Assembly (NCBI RefSeq): GCF_016888135.1
Contig: NZ_JACSWB010000244.1
Location: 50,628-114,627, forward strand
DNA: 64,000 nucleotides
Direction of reading: 5' to 3'
Origin: Leptolyngbya sp. CCY15150
Lineage (GTDB): Bacteria > Cyanobacteriota > Cyanobacteriia > RECH01
The first letter of the stretch is position 1. The number at the start of each line of letters is the position of its first letter. Below, piece after piece: positions 44,900 through 54,626 of the stretch. The position numbers and the translations under genes were made by a program. The notes under the pieces are model-generated. The model searched no databases, was not told the DNA's origin, and was given only the letters and a program-made list of their open reading frames with translations.

Positions 44900-46183
44900 A
44901 TGACTGTTAAGACTACGCTACTTGCATTTACCCTTGGCACCTTGGGAGCGATCGCCCCCACCATGGTCGCCACCGCCAATCCCGTGGTAGAAGCTGAAAC
45001 CACGGCGGGCACCAATGATAGTTTTGCTACCCGAGAAATGGTGCCCGCCGGTGCCTCCCATGTGCTCGGCAGCCTCAGTTTTGGTACTGATCTAGAGGCC
45101 TACGACTATCAATTTTCGGGACAACTGTCGCCGGATGAAGCTGATTTCTACACCATTCCAGACCTGCCTCCCAACCAGCCTTTTTACGTATGGATCGATA
45201 ACACCGCCAGTGGTGTTGATACGGTGCTAGGCGTGTTTGATGGGGAATCTGTTCTGCAAACCGATGATGATGCTAGCCCCGTTGGTACTGGCCTAGCATC
45301 GGCTACGGGCGGCACCGTCAGCGCTGACGGCACCATTCGTCTGGGCGTAACAGGCTTCCCTGATTTCAACTTCGACGGCATGACCGATGATCCAGGGTTC
45401 GGCATGGATCCCATGCCCCCCAGTGATTTCACGCCCCAGGGAGGAGACTACAGCGTCTACGTTCAGCTTGGTACCAACTCTGTTGCCAATGTGGATGCTG
45501 CCAGTGCCGACTATAGCTTTAACGAAACCCTGATCCCCGGTGAAGTGGGGATGATTACCTTAGACGATTTGCCTGCGGGTGAGCCCTTTGTGGTGTGGAT
45601 TGACAACACCGACAGCGGCATTGACACCATGGTGGGCATCTTTGACCCATCTGGAGAACTGCTGGATCTCAACGACGACGGTAGTCCCGTGGGTAACGGA
45701 CTGGGCTCCATCTTGACTGGATTTGTGGGCGATGACGGATCGGTTGATGTGCGCGTCACCCTGTTTCCCGACTTTGACTTTACCGGTGAATACATGAGCC
45801 AGGGGCCAGGAGAGCTTCCTCCCTTTGAGCCAGGGCCTCACGGTGCGGAAGGTGCGTATGAGCTTTACGTGAAATTGGGGATTGATTCCCTGCCCGGCGA
45901 TATAGATTTCTTGGTCTTTCCAGATCTGACGCCCGGCAGCGAGTTTGTGGCAGAGGTGACCCTGGCTAATTTTGATCCCGTTTTGGGTTGGTTTGATGAT
46001 GAGGGACAGTTGATCACCGTGGATGACGACGGTGGAGAAGGGGTCTATCCGCGCATGGTGGGTACGGTTCCTCCCAGTGGTACCGTCACGCTGGCGGTGA
46101 GCTCTTTCCCTGATTTTGAATTTGACGGTAGCCATCAGGCCGTGAGCGACTATGTGCTGCGCTTTGATGCACCTACTCGTTAA
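44900..46183 (+). CDS. Secreted acidic protein with three PPC-like repeats
   Basis: Exported protein of 427 residues. A signal peptide (KTTLLAFTLGTLGAIAPTMV) ends near ATA-N. Three repeats of about 120 residues follow, each with a D-L-P/T-P start, a V-W-I-D-N-T or equivalent strand, an acidic D-D-D/D-D-G turn and an S/G-F-P-D-F end: FYTIPDLPPNQPFYVWIDNT, then MITLDDLPAGEPFVVWIDNT, then FLVFPDLTPGSEFVAEVTLA. The third is the most divergent. This pattern resembles bacterial pre-peptidase C-terminal (PPC) beta domains, but no protease or other catalytic domain is attached. The clusters of Asp suggest calcium binding. Function unknown. A strong hairpin terminator follows. Confidence 0.7.
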   Translation: MTVKTTLLAFTLGTLGAIAPTMVATANPVVEAETTAGTNDSFATREMVPAGASHVLGSLSFGTDLEAYDYQFSGQLSPDEADFYTIPDLPPNQPFYVWIDNTASGVDTVLGVFDGESVLQTDDDASPVGTGLASATGGTVSADGTIRLGVTGFPDFNFDGMTDDPGFGMDPMPPSDFTPQGGDYSVYVQLGTNSVANVDAASADYSFNETLIPGEVGMITLDDLPAGEPFVVWIDNTDSGIDTMVGIFDPSGELLDLNDDGSPVGNGLGSILTGFVGDDGSVDVRVTLFPDFDFTGEYMSQGPGELPPFEPGPHGAEGAYELYVKLGIDSLPGDIDFLVFPDLTPGSEFVAEVTLANFDPVLGWFDDEGQLITVDDDGGEGVYPRMVGTVPPSGTVTLAVSSFPDFEFDGSHQAVSDYVLRFDAPTR

Positions 46184-46514
46184 GGTTTGTCGTCTGCTCT
46201 AATCAGCGATCGCCCGGCCCAACGGCCGGGCTATTTTATGGCTTGAATTGGGTTTGCCGTGGATGTTGCTCAGGGTTGACAGGAGTTGTGGATTTCCCCG
46301 GATCCCTATCCTGATCTTCCATGCTAGGTGGGGAAGATAGGGATAGACGCTCAGTGGCCTGCGCCGGCGGTGTTGGCTAGACAGAGCAAGATTTTAAGCC
46401 AGGGCCACCGTTCGATTCATGGGGGGCGTGGCAGGATTGGGGATCTGGGCGATCGCCCTTGGGCAGGCGATCCCATGGCATGGAATCAATGATTCACAAT
46501 GAGCGGGGGACACC
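46184..46514. other. Intergenic region after secreted protein gene
   Basis: Contains the terminator at 46212-46239; the rest, up to a GGGGGA ribosome-binding site before the TTG start at 46515, shows no feature. Confidence 0.4.
46212..46239 (+). terminator. Intrinsic terminator of the secreted protein gene
   Basis: GCCCGGCC (46212-46219) pairs with GGCCGGGC (46224-46231), loop CAAC, then TATTTTA. Confidence 0.85.
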
Positions 46515-49091
46515 TTGAAAAAATTTCATTGGCTAAATCTAGCGGAATATGCATCCTTGGTGGGCTTGGGGGTGGGTACCGTCGCATCGATTGTGTCGCA
46601 GCAGATGCTGTTTACCTCAGCGCCACTCTCCTTTTTGGTGTTGTTGAACCTTGCCAATCGACGACGACTGGAAGCCATGACCGGCAACGATATGGCGATC
46701 GCCATTGCCCAGGTGGATCAAAAGGTCAACAAGCATTTAGAACTTCTGGATCAGCAGGTGCGATCGCTGCCAACGGTGGAGGCGGTGGGCCATCTGCGTC
46801 AGTCGGTTCTGCGAAAAAATCGTGAGGGGCTGGAGCAGGTTGCCCATGGCGTCAAACGAATGCAGCAAGAGATGCAGCGGCGTTTGCAAGCGGTGGAAAA
46901 ACGCAGCGAAACCCTAAACTCAGAACAGCTTGTGCAGATTGCTGAGCAATATAGCGCTCTATCAGATTCCCTCGGGCATGTGACCGCTCAAGTCCATCGA
47001 CTGTCCACATCCGTGAATACCGATGGTGTGGGCAGTGATATTGCTCAGTTGAAATCGGAGGTGGGGCAGCTTCAGGCCAATCTACAAAAACTGGCCGATC
47101 AAACCCGCCCCACGCTCACCTCCGTGCAAGACCAGGTGAGTCATCTCAATCGCCAAATTCAAAAGTTGCCGCCGCCCTTTGACTCCAGCGCCATGAAGGA
47201 AGAGGTGGGTGAGCTGATCAAAATGGTGTCAGACATGGTGCCCAAGCGAGATTGGGGGGCGCTGGTGGCGGAGATGCAGGCGCTGCACCGTCAGCAGGAA
47301 ATGCAGGCTCAAGTGGATGAAGCCATTCGCCAAGATCTGAAATCTATCCATTTAAAAGTAACGTCACCGATTACGCCGGTGGATGTCTCTTCCCTGCGCA
47401 AGCAAGTGCAAGACTTAGCTCAGCGTCTTGATTCCATGCCGCCCCCGGTGGATATTGCGGCTCTATCCAAGACCGTGGAACGTTTGGTGGATACCGTGAA
47501 GGGAGCGGTGCAGGATTCGGTGCCGAGGCAAGATTGGTCGGTGCTGCAGGCGCATGTTCAGGGACTGTTGCGGCAGCAGCAACAGCAGCAGCTCGTGGCT
47601 GATGAACTGCAGCAGGATGTGCAACGTTTAGAGCAGCAACTGCAAGACATGCCCGCAGCTCCGCAAATGCGATCCCATGTGGAGCAAATTCTCCGGCAGC
47701 AGCTTCAGGAATTGGGGCAACAACTGCACCGCCAACTGCGCCAGCGCCCGCCGTCACCGCAGCGGTTGCCGTCGATGTCGCTCACCAACGGCAACGGTAA
47801 GTCCCATGCGCTAACGACTCCCTCAGGGATGGATGGAGAAGGTTTGGATACCTTAGAGCCGGTGCATTCGGAGGAAGAGTTTCAGTTGCGGATTGAGTCG
47901 ATGCTGCGCCAAGAGTTGGCGGATATTAATCAGCAGCTGCAATCGCTACCCGATGGCTCTGACTATGAGTTTGTGTTTGATCTCGGTCATTCACCATCGC
48001 CCGCAACCTCTGCGCAGGTGACGGAAGCGATCGCCAACAACCGAGCCACCCTAGAAGCGGCATTGGCCCAGACCCAAGAGCGGCTGATTTTGATTTGGCC
48101 TTGGTCGAGCCAGTGCGACTTAGATGACGCCATGCTGGCCCAGTTTCGCGCCATGCTGGATCGGGGCTGTCATTTGGATATGGGTTGGTGTCATTTGGCC
48201 GATCGCACGGAGCCTCGGTTTTTGAGTGTGATTAATCAGCGGTGGTTCATCAATCCTCTAGAACGCGGGACTTTGCACAATACGCTGCAAAAATTCCTCA
48301 CCCTCAAGCGCCAATATCCCCAGCATTTCCAGTTCAAGATCTTGGGTACCATTGAAAACTTCTTTGTATCCGATCAACAGTTTGCGGTATTGGGCATCAA
48401 GGATACGCTGATTACCCAAACGGCCTTTCCCCATTTAGAACTGAAGTTGCGCACGACGGATTCGCTGGTGATTCAACGCTTGGTCGATCGCTTTGAATCG
48501 ACGGAACTGGATTCTAACGATCTGGATGCCTATTGGAACCGAGCCGTGACCCGCTACGATCTGGGCGATAAGTCCGGGGCCCTGGCTGACTTTGAACATA
48601 TTCTATGTTTGGCGTCTGATGATGCGCTGGCCTATACCTATCGAGCTGCGGTGCGCTATGACTTGGGTGATAAAGCTGGGGCTGCTGCAGACTTAGATGA
48701 ATCTTTGAACCTAGAGGCTAATCAGCCGACGGTCTACTGCAATCGGGGATTAATTCGGGCAGAGATGGAGGATCATCATGGAGCGATCGCTGACTATAGC
48801 GCGGCCATCTGGGCCAAGCCTGACTTAGCCATTGCTTTCTTTTACCGAGGCTTGAGCTACCAAAAGCTCAACAATGCCACCGCTGCTCTCACGGACTACC
48901 ACGAAGCGATTCGCCTAGAGCCTAGTGCAGCGATCGCTTACTACCACCGCGCCATCATGGAACAGAAATTGGGCGATCGCCTCAGTGCGTTGACAGATTT
49001 TGAGCGGGCCGCCCAGTTGTTTGCCGCCCGAGGTAGCCAAGCCAATGCCCAGCGGGCCAAGGCCTGTTGGCAAAAGCTGCAGAATCAGTAA
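46515..49091 (+). CDS. Membrane-anchored coiled-coil protein with PLD-like and TPR regions
   Basis: Protein of 858 residues beginning at a TTG codon (GGGGGA 6-10 bases upstream). Two hydrophobic stretches (YASLVGLGVGTVASIVS; FTSAPLSFLVLLNLANR) anchor it. Residues about 60-480 are largely coiled coil, with repeated Gln/Leu-rich blocks such as QRLDSMPPPVDIAAL and a poly-Gln run near residue 355. Residues about 500-660 (RLILIWPWSSQCDLDD ... FKILGTIENFFVSDQQFAVL) resemble a phospholipase-D-like fold with the HKD catalytic motif missing. Residues about 675-850 hold five TPR units (AYTYRAAVRYDLGDKAGAAA; VYCNRGLIRAEMEDHHGAIA; AYYHRAIMEQKLGDRLSALT). Probably a scaffold; no family name is certain. Confidence 0.7.
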   Translation: MKKFHWLNLAEYASLVGLGVGTVASIVSQQMLFTSAPLSFLVLLNLANRRRLEAMTGNDMAIAIAQVDQKVNKHLELLDQQVRSLPTVEAVGHLRQSVLRKNREGLEQVAHGVKRMQQEMQRRLQAVEKRSETLNSEQLVQIAEQYSALSDSLGHVTAQVHRLSTSVNTDGVGSDIAQLKSEVGQLQANLQKLADQTRPTLTSVQDQVSHLNRQIQKLPPPFDSSAMKEEVGELIKMVSDMVPKRDWGALVAEMQALHRQQEMQAQVDEAIRQDLKSIHLKVTSPITPVDVSSLRKQVQDLAQRLDSMPPPVDIAALSKTVERLVDTVKGAVQDSVPRQDWSVLQAHVQGLLRQQQQQQLVADELQQDVQRLEQQLQDMPAAPQMRSHVEQILRQQLQELGQQLHRQLRQRPPSPQRLPSMSLTNGNGKSHALTTPSGMDGEGLDTLEPVHSEEEFQLRIESMLRQELADINQQLQSLPDGSDYEFVFDLGHSPSPATSAQVTEAIANNRATLEAALAQTQERLILIWPWSSQCDLDDAMLAQFRAMLDRGCHLDMGWCHLADRTEPRFLSVINQRWFINPLERGTLHNTLQKFLTLKRQYPQHFQFKILGTIENFFVSDQQFAVLGIKDTLITQTAFPHLELKLRTTDSLVIQRLVDRFESTELDSNDLDAYWNRAVTRYDLGDKSGALADFEHILCLASDDALAYTYRAAVRYDLGDKAGAAADLDESLNLEANQPTVYCNRGLIRAEMEDHHGAIADYSAAIWAKPDLAIAFFYRGLSYQKLNNATAALTDYHEAIRLEPSAAIAYYHRAIMEQKLGDRLSALTDFERAAQLFAARGSQANAQRAKACWQKLQNQ

Positions 49092-49106
49092 CGTGCTCCA
49101 CATCGT

Positions 49107-50279
49107 CTAGGGAAGGCGCTGCCAGTCTAGGGTCTGAGCTTTCCAGCGCAGGAGATGGATAGGTTCCTGCTGGGGCCAAGCGGGGAGCCCTAGGGCACGG
49201 CGGGGAGCTAGGGTGGCCAGGGCGATCGCTTCCGATGGCGCACAGATGCCCTGCCGCACGAGATATTGCACACCGGCTAGCAGAGGCAGGGTTGTGCCCG
49301 AGAGGGTGCCGTCTGCTAATCGGGCCGTGCCTTGAATCACCTCAATCTCGCGACTATCCCAGGGGTAGCGACCGTCGGGCAACCCTAGGGGAGCCAGGGC
49401 ATCGCTGACCAGAAAGAGCCCCTGGGGATAGGACTGGGGCGATCGCCCGCCGCGCCCTATGCGTAGGAGTAGATCAAGCATGGTGGGAGCTACATGCACC
49501 CCATCGGCAATCACGCCGCAGAAAACCTGGGGATGGGTGAGGGCCGCGCCTAAGAGGCCCGGTTGGCGATGATGCAGGCTGGGCATGGCATTGAAGGCAT
49601 GGGTGACCATGGATGCACCTTGGTCAAAAGCTCGTTTGGCCTGCTCTGCCGTAGCTTGGGAATGTCCCAGACTGACGATCATGCCCTGGTTGACGAGGGT
49701 GGGAATCACCTGGCCGCTGCTGTCGAGTTCTGGCGCTAGGGTGATCACTTTGACCAAGGATGCATAGTTGGCGAGGACTTGGGAGACCTGCTCTAGGGTG
49801 AGGGGTCGCAGATGTTCGGCGGGATGGGCACCCCGTTTTTGGGGATTGAGAAACGGCCCCTCTAGGTGAACGCCTAGAATGCGCGCGCCGCGATCGCTCC
49901 CCTGATTACCAAAGGCTGCTACGGCCGCCAAGGCGCGATGAATATTCTCCAGCGAGGTGGTCACCAGGGTGGGTAGAAACGCATCCACACCTTGCTGCCA
50001 GAGAAAGCCGCAGATTTTGTCTAGGGTCTCTAGGTGAGCGATCGCTAAGTCGGGAAACGCCAGGCCCAGCGCGCCATTGATTTGGAGATCTACCCCGCCC
50101 GGTGAAATCCAGTCGCCGTCTACATCGAGGCTGGCATCATCCAGGCTGGCATCATCGGGGGCGATCGCTTCGTCCATGGACTGGATGCGGGTGAGTCGTC
50201 CAGCGGTCAAGCAAAGTTGGTGAAGGCCGTCGCGGTCGGGCAGGCGAGCGTTGATAATAGTGGAGGATTGGGCAGCCAT
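49107..50279 (-). CDS. nagA: N-acetylglucosamine-6-phosphate deacetylase
   Basis: Amidohydrolase of 390 residues from the ATG at 50279. [40 protein letters not shown] (metal-binding Glu), [40 protein letters not shown] and [15 protein letters not shown] (catalytic Asp) match NagA. It removes acetate from GlcNAc-6-P in cell-wall amino-sugar recycling. It is divergent from purE across 79 bases. The usual nagB partner is not adjacent. Confidence 0.92.
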   Translation of the reverse strand: MAAQSSTIINARLPDRDGLHQLCLTAGRLTRIQSMDEAIAPDDASLDDASLDVDGDWISPGGVDLQINGALGLAFPDLAIAHLETLDKICGFLWQQGVDAFLPTLVTTSLENIHRALAAVAAFGNQGSDRGARILGVHLEGPFLNPQKRGAHPAEHLRPLTLEQVSQVLANYASLVKVITLAPELDSSGQVIPTLVNQGMIVSLGHSQATAEQAKRAFDQGASMVTHAFNAMPSLHHRQPGLLGAALTHPQVFCGVIADGVHVAPTMLDLLLRIGRGGRSPQSYPQGLFLVSDALAPLGLPDGRYPWDSREIEVIQGTARLADGTLSGTTLPLLAGVQYLVRQGICAPSEAIALATLAPRRALGLPAWPQQEPIHLLRWKAQTLDWQRLP

Positions 50280-50358
50280 GGGCAGGTATCTAAACGCCGA
50301 TCTGCTCCAATCTTCCCACAGTCGCTTGCCCCGCATGGGGTATCTGGTGTTGAATTCT

Positions 50359-50877
50359 ATGACCCATCCGTTTGTTGGCATCATCATGGGCAGTGACTCC
50401 GACCTGCCTACCATGCAGGCGGCGATCGCCATCTGTGAAGACTTTGGCGTACCCCATGAGGTGGCGATCGTCTCGGCCCATCGCACCCCCGAGCGCATGG
50501 TGGACTATGCCCAAACCGCTCACACCCGAGGGCTGAAGGTGATCATTGCGGGAGCCGGTGGCGCGGCCCATCTGCCAGGTATGGTGGCCGCCCTCACGCC
50601 CCTGCCGGTGATTGGGGTACCGGTGCTCACCCGCACCCTCAACGGTGTCGATTCCCTGTACTCCATTGTGCAAATGCCAAGGGGGATTCCGGTGGCCACC
50701 GTGGCCATCGGCAATGCCCAGAATGCTGGACTGCTGGCGGTGCAAATGTTAGCCAGCCATGACGCTGCGCTGCTGGAAAAGGTGCAGCAGTATCGGCAAG
50801 CTCTACAAACCAGCGTCATGGAGAAACAGGCTCAGCTTGATGAGCTAGGATATCAGGCATATTTAAAGGAGATGTAG
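50359..50877 (+). CDS. purE: N5-carboxyaminoimidazole ribonucleotide mutase
   Basis: Class I PurE of 172 residues from the ATG at 50359. [20 protein letters not shown] binds the phosphate, and the catalytic segment is [19 protein letters not shown], followed by [20 protein letters not shown] and [20 protein letters not shown] to [12 protein letters not shown]. It interconverts N5-CAIR and CAIR in purine synthesis. Earlier in-frame ATGs at 50251 and 50335 would extend across or close to the nagA start and are less likely. PurK is not in the window. Confidence 0.96.
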   Translation: MTHPFVGIIMGSDSDLPTMQAAIAICEDFGVPHEVAIVSAHRTPERMVDYAQTAHTRGLKVIIAGAGGAAHLPGMVAALTPLPVIGVPVLTRTLNGVDSLYSIVQMPRGIPVATVAIGNAQNAGLLAVQMLASHDAALLEKVQQYRQALQTSVMEKQAQLDELGYQAYLKEM

Positions 50878-50979
50878 AAGATTGGCTTAATCCAACACGA
50901 TCGGGGATTGAGGCTAGAACATCTTGGAAATAGGAAGATTAGCCGGTAGGAGGTAGAAGGTAGGAGGATGACGTCCATC

Positions 50980-51023
50980 TCACTTAACGCCTAAGATTCT
51001 GATGCCTAAGATCCTGATGGCTC
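50980..51023. repeat. Short direct repeat upstream of the GUN4 gene
   Basis: GCCTAAGAT(T/C)CTGATG occurs as imperfect tandem units, the third degenerate (GGCTCAGACTCTG). No function is evident. Confidence 0.4.
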
Positions 51024-51080
51024 AGACTCTGCCTGCCCTCACCGATCGCCTGTCCATAGCTCATGGAGTAGATTTCAGCG

Positions 51081-52655
51081 GTGGACACAGAACATTTGTC
51101 TTACCAACAGCGGCTGCAGCAGTATCGAGAACAGTTTACTGAGGCGGTTGCCCAAAACGCCCATCGTGATCCACAGATGCGATCGCGGTTTAATGAGCTG
51201 CGTCAAACCTTGGATCTCAATCCTTTAACCGTGGGTGAGCTGGAGCAGAGTATCATCCAAGATCATCTGTCTGCCGCTGATCCGGCTGGGCTGGGTGATC
51301 TGGTGCCCCGCAACACGCCCCAGTCTCCAAGCGATCGCCCTGTGGTATTGGCTGAGGAGCGATCGCCCGAGCCCCAAGATACGCCCCCACCCCCGAGCGA
51401 TCGCCTCCCGACCGCCGATCCATCTCCCTCGACCCCTGGGGTGCAAGAGAGGCGATCGCCAGAGGTATCGCCAGAAGTATCGCCAGAGGTATCGTCAGAG
51501 GTAGAGGAGCGATCGCAACCGGAGTTGCCGCCAGAAGAAGACTTTTCCGTAGAACCGACGGATCCTCAACCAGACTGGGTGGAGCGCTATAAAAAAGCGG
51601 TTTGGGATGCCACCCAGCGGGCCCTGCCGATTCGCGATGAGGATCGGCATCATTTAGAGTCTCAGCGGCAGGAACTCGGCCTCACCTTAGATGAAGCAAC
51701 TCGCTTTGAGGCGGAGGTGATTGCCCAGGTTAAAGAGGAGGAAGATGAGTATCAACATCGTTGTCAGCAGTATCAAGATGTGGTGAGAGAGATCTGCGCG
51801 GTTGAATGGCCCCCCGGAGCCTATGCCGAGCACTATCTCAAACAGCGACAACAGGACTTGGGTATCCACGATAAGGATCTGTCGATGTTGACAGATCCGA
51901 TTGTGAGCGCTGTGCGAACGGAAGGCCAGCCCCCTCCTTCTGACCAGCCTTCTGCTGATGGGGAGGCGAGGGATGGGGAAGAGGCGTCTCCCGAATCGTC
52001 GAACCAGGAGCCGTCTGTTGAGGTGCGACGACCCAGTGCGGCCTTTAGCTATAAGGATGAGGATGGACAGACCAAAGTTAGTCCCTCTTTGCCCTCAGTT
52101 CCACATATCAATGATTTTCCAGACGACTACAAAGCCTTGGAGATTGCCCTAGCCCAGAAACGCTGGCAAGATGCTGATCGGCAAACGCTCGTGATCTTAC
52201 TCAAGCTAACGCAGCGGGAGGATCAGAAATGTCTGGATCCATCGTCGATCCGTGAGCTGCAGTTTCAGGATTTATGCGACATCGATCGCCTGTGGAGTGT
52301 CAATAGCCAAGGTAAGTTTGGATTTTTGGCTCAGCGTAGCATCTACCAAGAGTTGGTGCCGGATCATCAAAAGCTTCCTAGGCGGGCGATCGCCTTTGCC
52401 AAGGAGGTGGGTTGGTGGTCAACGTCGTTGCGGGTGTTCAAGGTCTACACCTGGCTCGATTTTGATGATGCTCGGGCCCAGTCAGGGCACCTGCCTGCCC
52501 TATGGTTTTGGCAGCTTCCCTTTCTAGAATCAATTTTGGCTGGGGGCTTTGGCACTGGGCGCGGGTTTTGCGATACGGATCCAGGAACGTTGAGTACGTT
52601 TATGGCGTGCCTCGGGGTGTATGAGGTTCATGACGATGTAGCTCCCCCTTTGTGA
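51081..52655 (+). CDS. GUN4-domain protein with three helical repeats
   Basis: Protein of 524 residues starting at GTG. Three related helical units occur at about 8-60 (YQQRLQQYREQFTEAVAQNA), 168-220 (WVERYKKAVWDATQRALPIR) and 225-280 (YQHRCQQYQDVVREICAVEW), each ending in an R-Q-E-L-G-L-type turn. Two low-complexity Pro/Glu/Ser linkers separate them; one has the tandem SPEV repeat encoded around 51460-51500. The C-terminal GUN4 domain (about 350-470) shows DYKALEIALAQKRWQDADRQ, FQDLCDIDRLWSVNSQGKFG and FLAQRSIYQEL. GUN4 proteins bind tetrapyrroles; the stand-alone form activates Mg-chelatase, but multi-domain forms like this are mostly uncharacterised. Confidence 0.85.
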   Translation: MDTEHLSYQQRLQQYREQFTEAVAQNAHRDPQMRSRFNELRQTLDLNPLTVGELEQSIIQDHLSAADPAGLGDLVPRNTPQSPSDRPVVLAEERSPEPQDTPPPPSDRLPTADPSPSTPGVQERRSPEVSPEVSPEVSSEVEERSQPELPPEEDFSVEPTDPQPDWVERYKKAVWDATQRALPIRDEDRHHLESQRQELGLTLDEATRFEAEVIAQVKEEEDEYQHRCQQYQDVVREICAVEWPPGAYAEHYLKQRQQDLGIHDKDLSMLTDPIVSAVRTEGQPPPSDQPSADGEARDGEEASPESSNQEPSVEVRRPSAAFSYKDEDGQTKVSPSLPSVPHINDFPDDYKALEIALAQKRWQDADRQTLVILLKLTQREDQKCLDPSSIRELQFQDLCDIDRLWSVNSQGKFGFLAQRSIYQELVPDHQKLPRRAIAFAKEVGWWSTSLRVFKVYTWLDFDDARAQSGHLPALWFWQLPFLESILAGGFGTGRGFCDTDPGTLSTFMACLGVYEVHDDVAPPL

Positions 52656-52661
52656 CGACAA

Positions 52662-52729
52662 TACCTATCGATCCGGAAAAAAGGTACAGATATCTATTTG
52701 ATCCGGAAAAAGGTACGGATACCTATAGG
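52662..52729. repeat. Tandem 29-bp repeat (two units and a partial)
   Basis: Two units, 52662-52690 and 52691-52719, share GATCCGGAAAAA(A)GGTAC and a TA(C/T)CTAT start; a third begins at 52720. It lies in the convergent gap after the GUN4 gene and overlaps the end of the next gene. Confidence 0.7.
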
Positions 52730-54081
52730 AGGCCAAAGCTTAGGACGCCCTGCTGATCTAGATCAGGGTGGGGCGATCGCTCGGCTGAAGGCACGGCCGC
52801 AATATCGTAGGTGGGGATAGGAGCTGGAGCAGCATGGGCAGGCTGAGGCTCAATCTCTTGGGGCAAAGGAGTGGCAGGCTCAGGGTTGGAAATGGGCTGG
52901 TGGGCAATGATGCCGCTATGGTCGAGGACTCGGGCGATCGCTTGCTGGCGGCGCAGTTGGTCAGCTTTGATGCCCTGATAGGTATTGCCCAGCCCCGGTG
53001 CATCCCAGCGGTTGGTGGATGGATTGAGGTAGGAATACACCCGCGCCTCTAGGACAGCATCCGAGCCGCGGTGGCCCTGGCGATAGGCTTCCTGTAGGCG
53101 ATCCACATAGCCGCCTTCGTCACTCAGGGCCGCAAGCGGGGCTTGGTTGGCTAGGTCAATGCCGTTGATGATCACCTCTTGGGTGAGGTCTAGGTTGCGA
53201 CGACTGGCCAGCGATCGCAGCAGTTGCGTTTGCCTATACAGCCGCTCTAGTTGCTTTTGATCGGCCTCCTCGGGAGACTGGGCACCGTGCTGGTAGGAGA
53301 ATGTACCAAGATTCCAAACGCCATTCCCTGGATCGCGATGACCGTAATAAGCTGGGGTGCGATCGCCTGTCACGGTACGGGTTCCTTCTGCCGCGCCGAT
53401 CGCCTTCGCAATAATCGAATCGGTGCCGCCTTGAAAGAGGCGATCGCCCTCCCAGGGTTCGCCAGAAATCCAGGCATAGAGGCCGCTGGGGTGGAGATCT
53501 GGATGGGGCGATCGCGGTTCGGCCTCCGGTGCATCTGTCTCGGGACGGCTGAATAGGCGTAGGGTTTTGGCCACAATCTCGCCCATATCTGTGCCTGCGG
53601 CTTCCCGGCTTCCAGGGTTGGCGCTAGCATCGGCTAAGGTCGAGGGGGCAGGCGTGAGGCGGGGTTGGCTGAGGTCGAGGGCGATCGCCTTGGGATGGGG
53701 GCTGACCGGTTGAACGACCCTGACGTCGACCTGCACGACCACCGGGCGATCGCGGGAGGAGATGTCGGTGAATGCTAGGTGAACAATGACGATGGAGAGC
53801 AGGAAGGAGGGGAGGTAGTTTAGGAAACCCATGGCTATGGTGGGCCAGCGATGGATCCAGTCCTTTAAACCTGCGGGAATCGTGATCTGCAGCCTGGGCT
53901 GATCCCAGTCGTCAGGGTTGGCGTGAGCTGGCATCGCTATGAAGGCTGCGCGAGATGATGGTGGAGTGGGTGTGAGTCCGGCAATCATGGATGACACTAG
54001 CTTGAGAGAACAGAACGGTAGACGGGGCACGAGGCGATCGCTCCGGTGGGAGATTGTCGATCGTGAACGCGATTGCATCAA
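52723..54081 (-). CDS. Unknown membrane-anchored cyanobacterial protein
   Basis: Up to 452 residues; ATGs at 54081, 53988 and 53934 are in frame and I cannot choose, though 53934 (MPAHANPDDWDQP) removes an unlikely Arg/Ser-rich start. One hydrophobic helix (AMGFLNYLPSFLLSIVIVHL) is followed by a Pro-rich spacer and a soluble domain with IIAKAIGAAEGTRTVTGDRT, AYYGHRDPGNGVWNLGTFSY and GYVDRLQEAYRQGHRG. The aromatic/glycine-rich A-E-G-T-R segment with a nearby Glu recalls lysozyme-like folds, but this is only an impression. A Pro-rich tail ends the protein. Confidence 0.6.
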   Translation of the reverse strand: MMQSRSRSTISHRSDRLVPRLPFCSLKLVSSMIAGLTPTPPSSRAAFIAMPAHANPDDWDQPRLQITIPAGLKDWIHRWPTIAMGFLNYLPSFLLSIVIVHLAFTDISSRDRPVVVQVDVRVVQPVSPHPKAIALDLSQPRLTPAPSTLADASANPGSREAAGTDMGEIVAKTLRLFSRPETDAPEAEPRSPHPDLHPSGLYAWISGEPWEGDRLFQGGTDSIIAKAIGAAEGTRTVTGDRTPAYYGHRDPGNGVWNLGTFSYQHGAQSPEEADQKQLERLYRQTQLLRSLASRRNLDLTQEVIINGIDLANQAPLAALSDEGGYVDRLQEAYRQGHRGSDAVLEARVYSYLNPSTNRWDAPGLGNTYQGIKADQLRRQQAIARVLDHSGIIAHQPISNPEPATPLPQEIEPQPAHAAPAPIPTYDIAAVPSAERSPHPDLDQQGVLSFGLL

Positions 54082-54158
54082 GGTTGGACGCTCAACTTGA
54101 GCTGGACGATGTCTTGGGTCAAGTCCGAAAACGTCTCGGAATGGTCGAGCGATCGCCC

Positions 54159-54626
54159 TTAACGATCTTGAAACAGTCCTTCAATGAGACTGCTAGCGGG
54201 TTCCACTAGGGCCCATGTGCCATCGGGCTGTTTGCGTAACGCGGCAAAGTGCAGCAGTTGCCCCGTGCCGATCGCCTCTCCTTGCTTCACAGCGCCTAGT
54301 CGAGGATTGTGCAAGCCGCACAGTCGCAGTAGATAAGCGGGCACCTCCGGACTCGAAAAAATCAGGCAATCACTCTCGGCATGGGGCTGCAACTGGCCAT
54401 CAAAGGGGGCATAGACGCGATCGCCCTTGAGCTGAATAGAAATATCTCCTAGTCCTGCAACAACCGGATACGTCCCGATCTGACTACCTGGCTCAAGCTG
54501 CCAGGCCTGTTGAATGGTGAAGGCTCGGGGAGCGATGGGGCGATCGCGGCTACCGCAAGATACAAGGACAAGCCCTATGACCCAGAGCCAGAGTCTAGGG
54601 TTGAATATCAAAGGCATAGCCCGCAT
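54159..54626 (-). CDS. Unknown lipoprotein with possible M23-like beta fold
   Basis: Protein of 155 residues from the ATG at 54626 (AGGAGG just upstream). The signal sequence (LIFNPRLWLWVIGLVLVSC) ends in a lipobox LVSC. The mature part, with DRVYAPFDGQLQPHAESDC and GEAIGTGQLLHFAALRKQPD, has the spacing of the LytM/M23 peptidase or biotinyl-lipoyl beta fold but lacks the zinc-binding H-x-x-x-D and H-x-H, so it should be non-catalytic if related. Its start overlaps the 3' end of the gene upstream by 32 bases, suggesting translational coupling. Confidence 0.65.
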   Translation of the reverse strand: MRAMPLIFNPRLWLWVIGLVLVSCGSRDRPIAPRAFTIQQAWQLEPGSQIGTYPVVAGLGDISIQLKGDRVYAPFDGQLQPHAESDCLIFSSPEVPAYLLRLCGLHNPRLGAVKQGEAIGTGQLLHFAALRKQPDGTWALVEPASSLIEGLFQDR

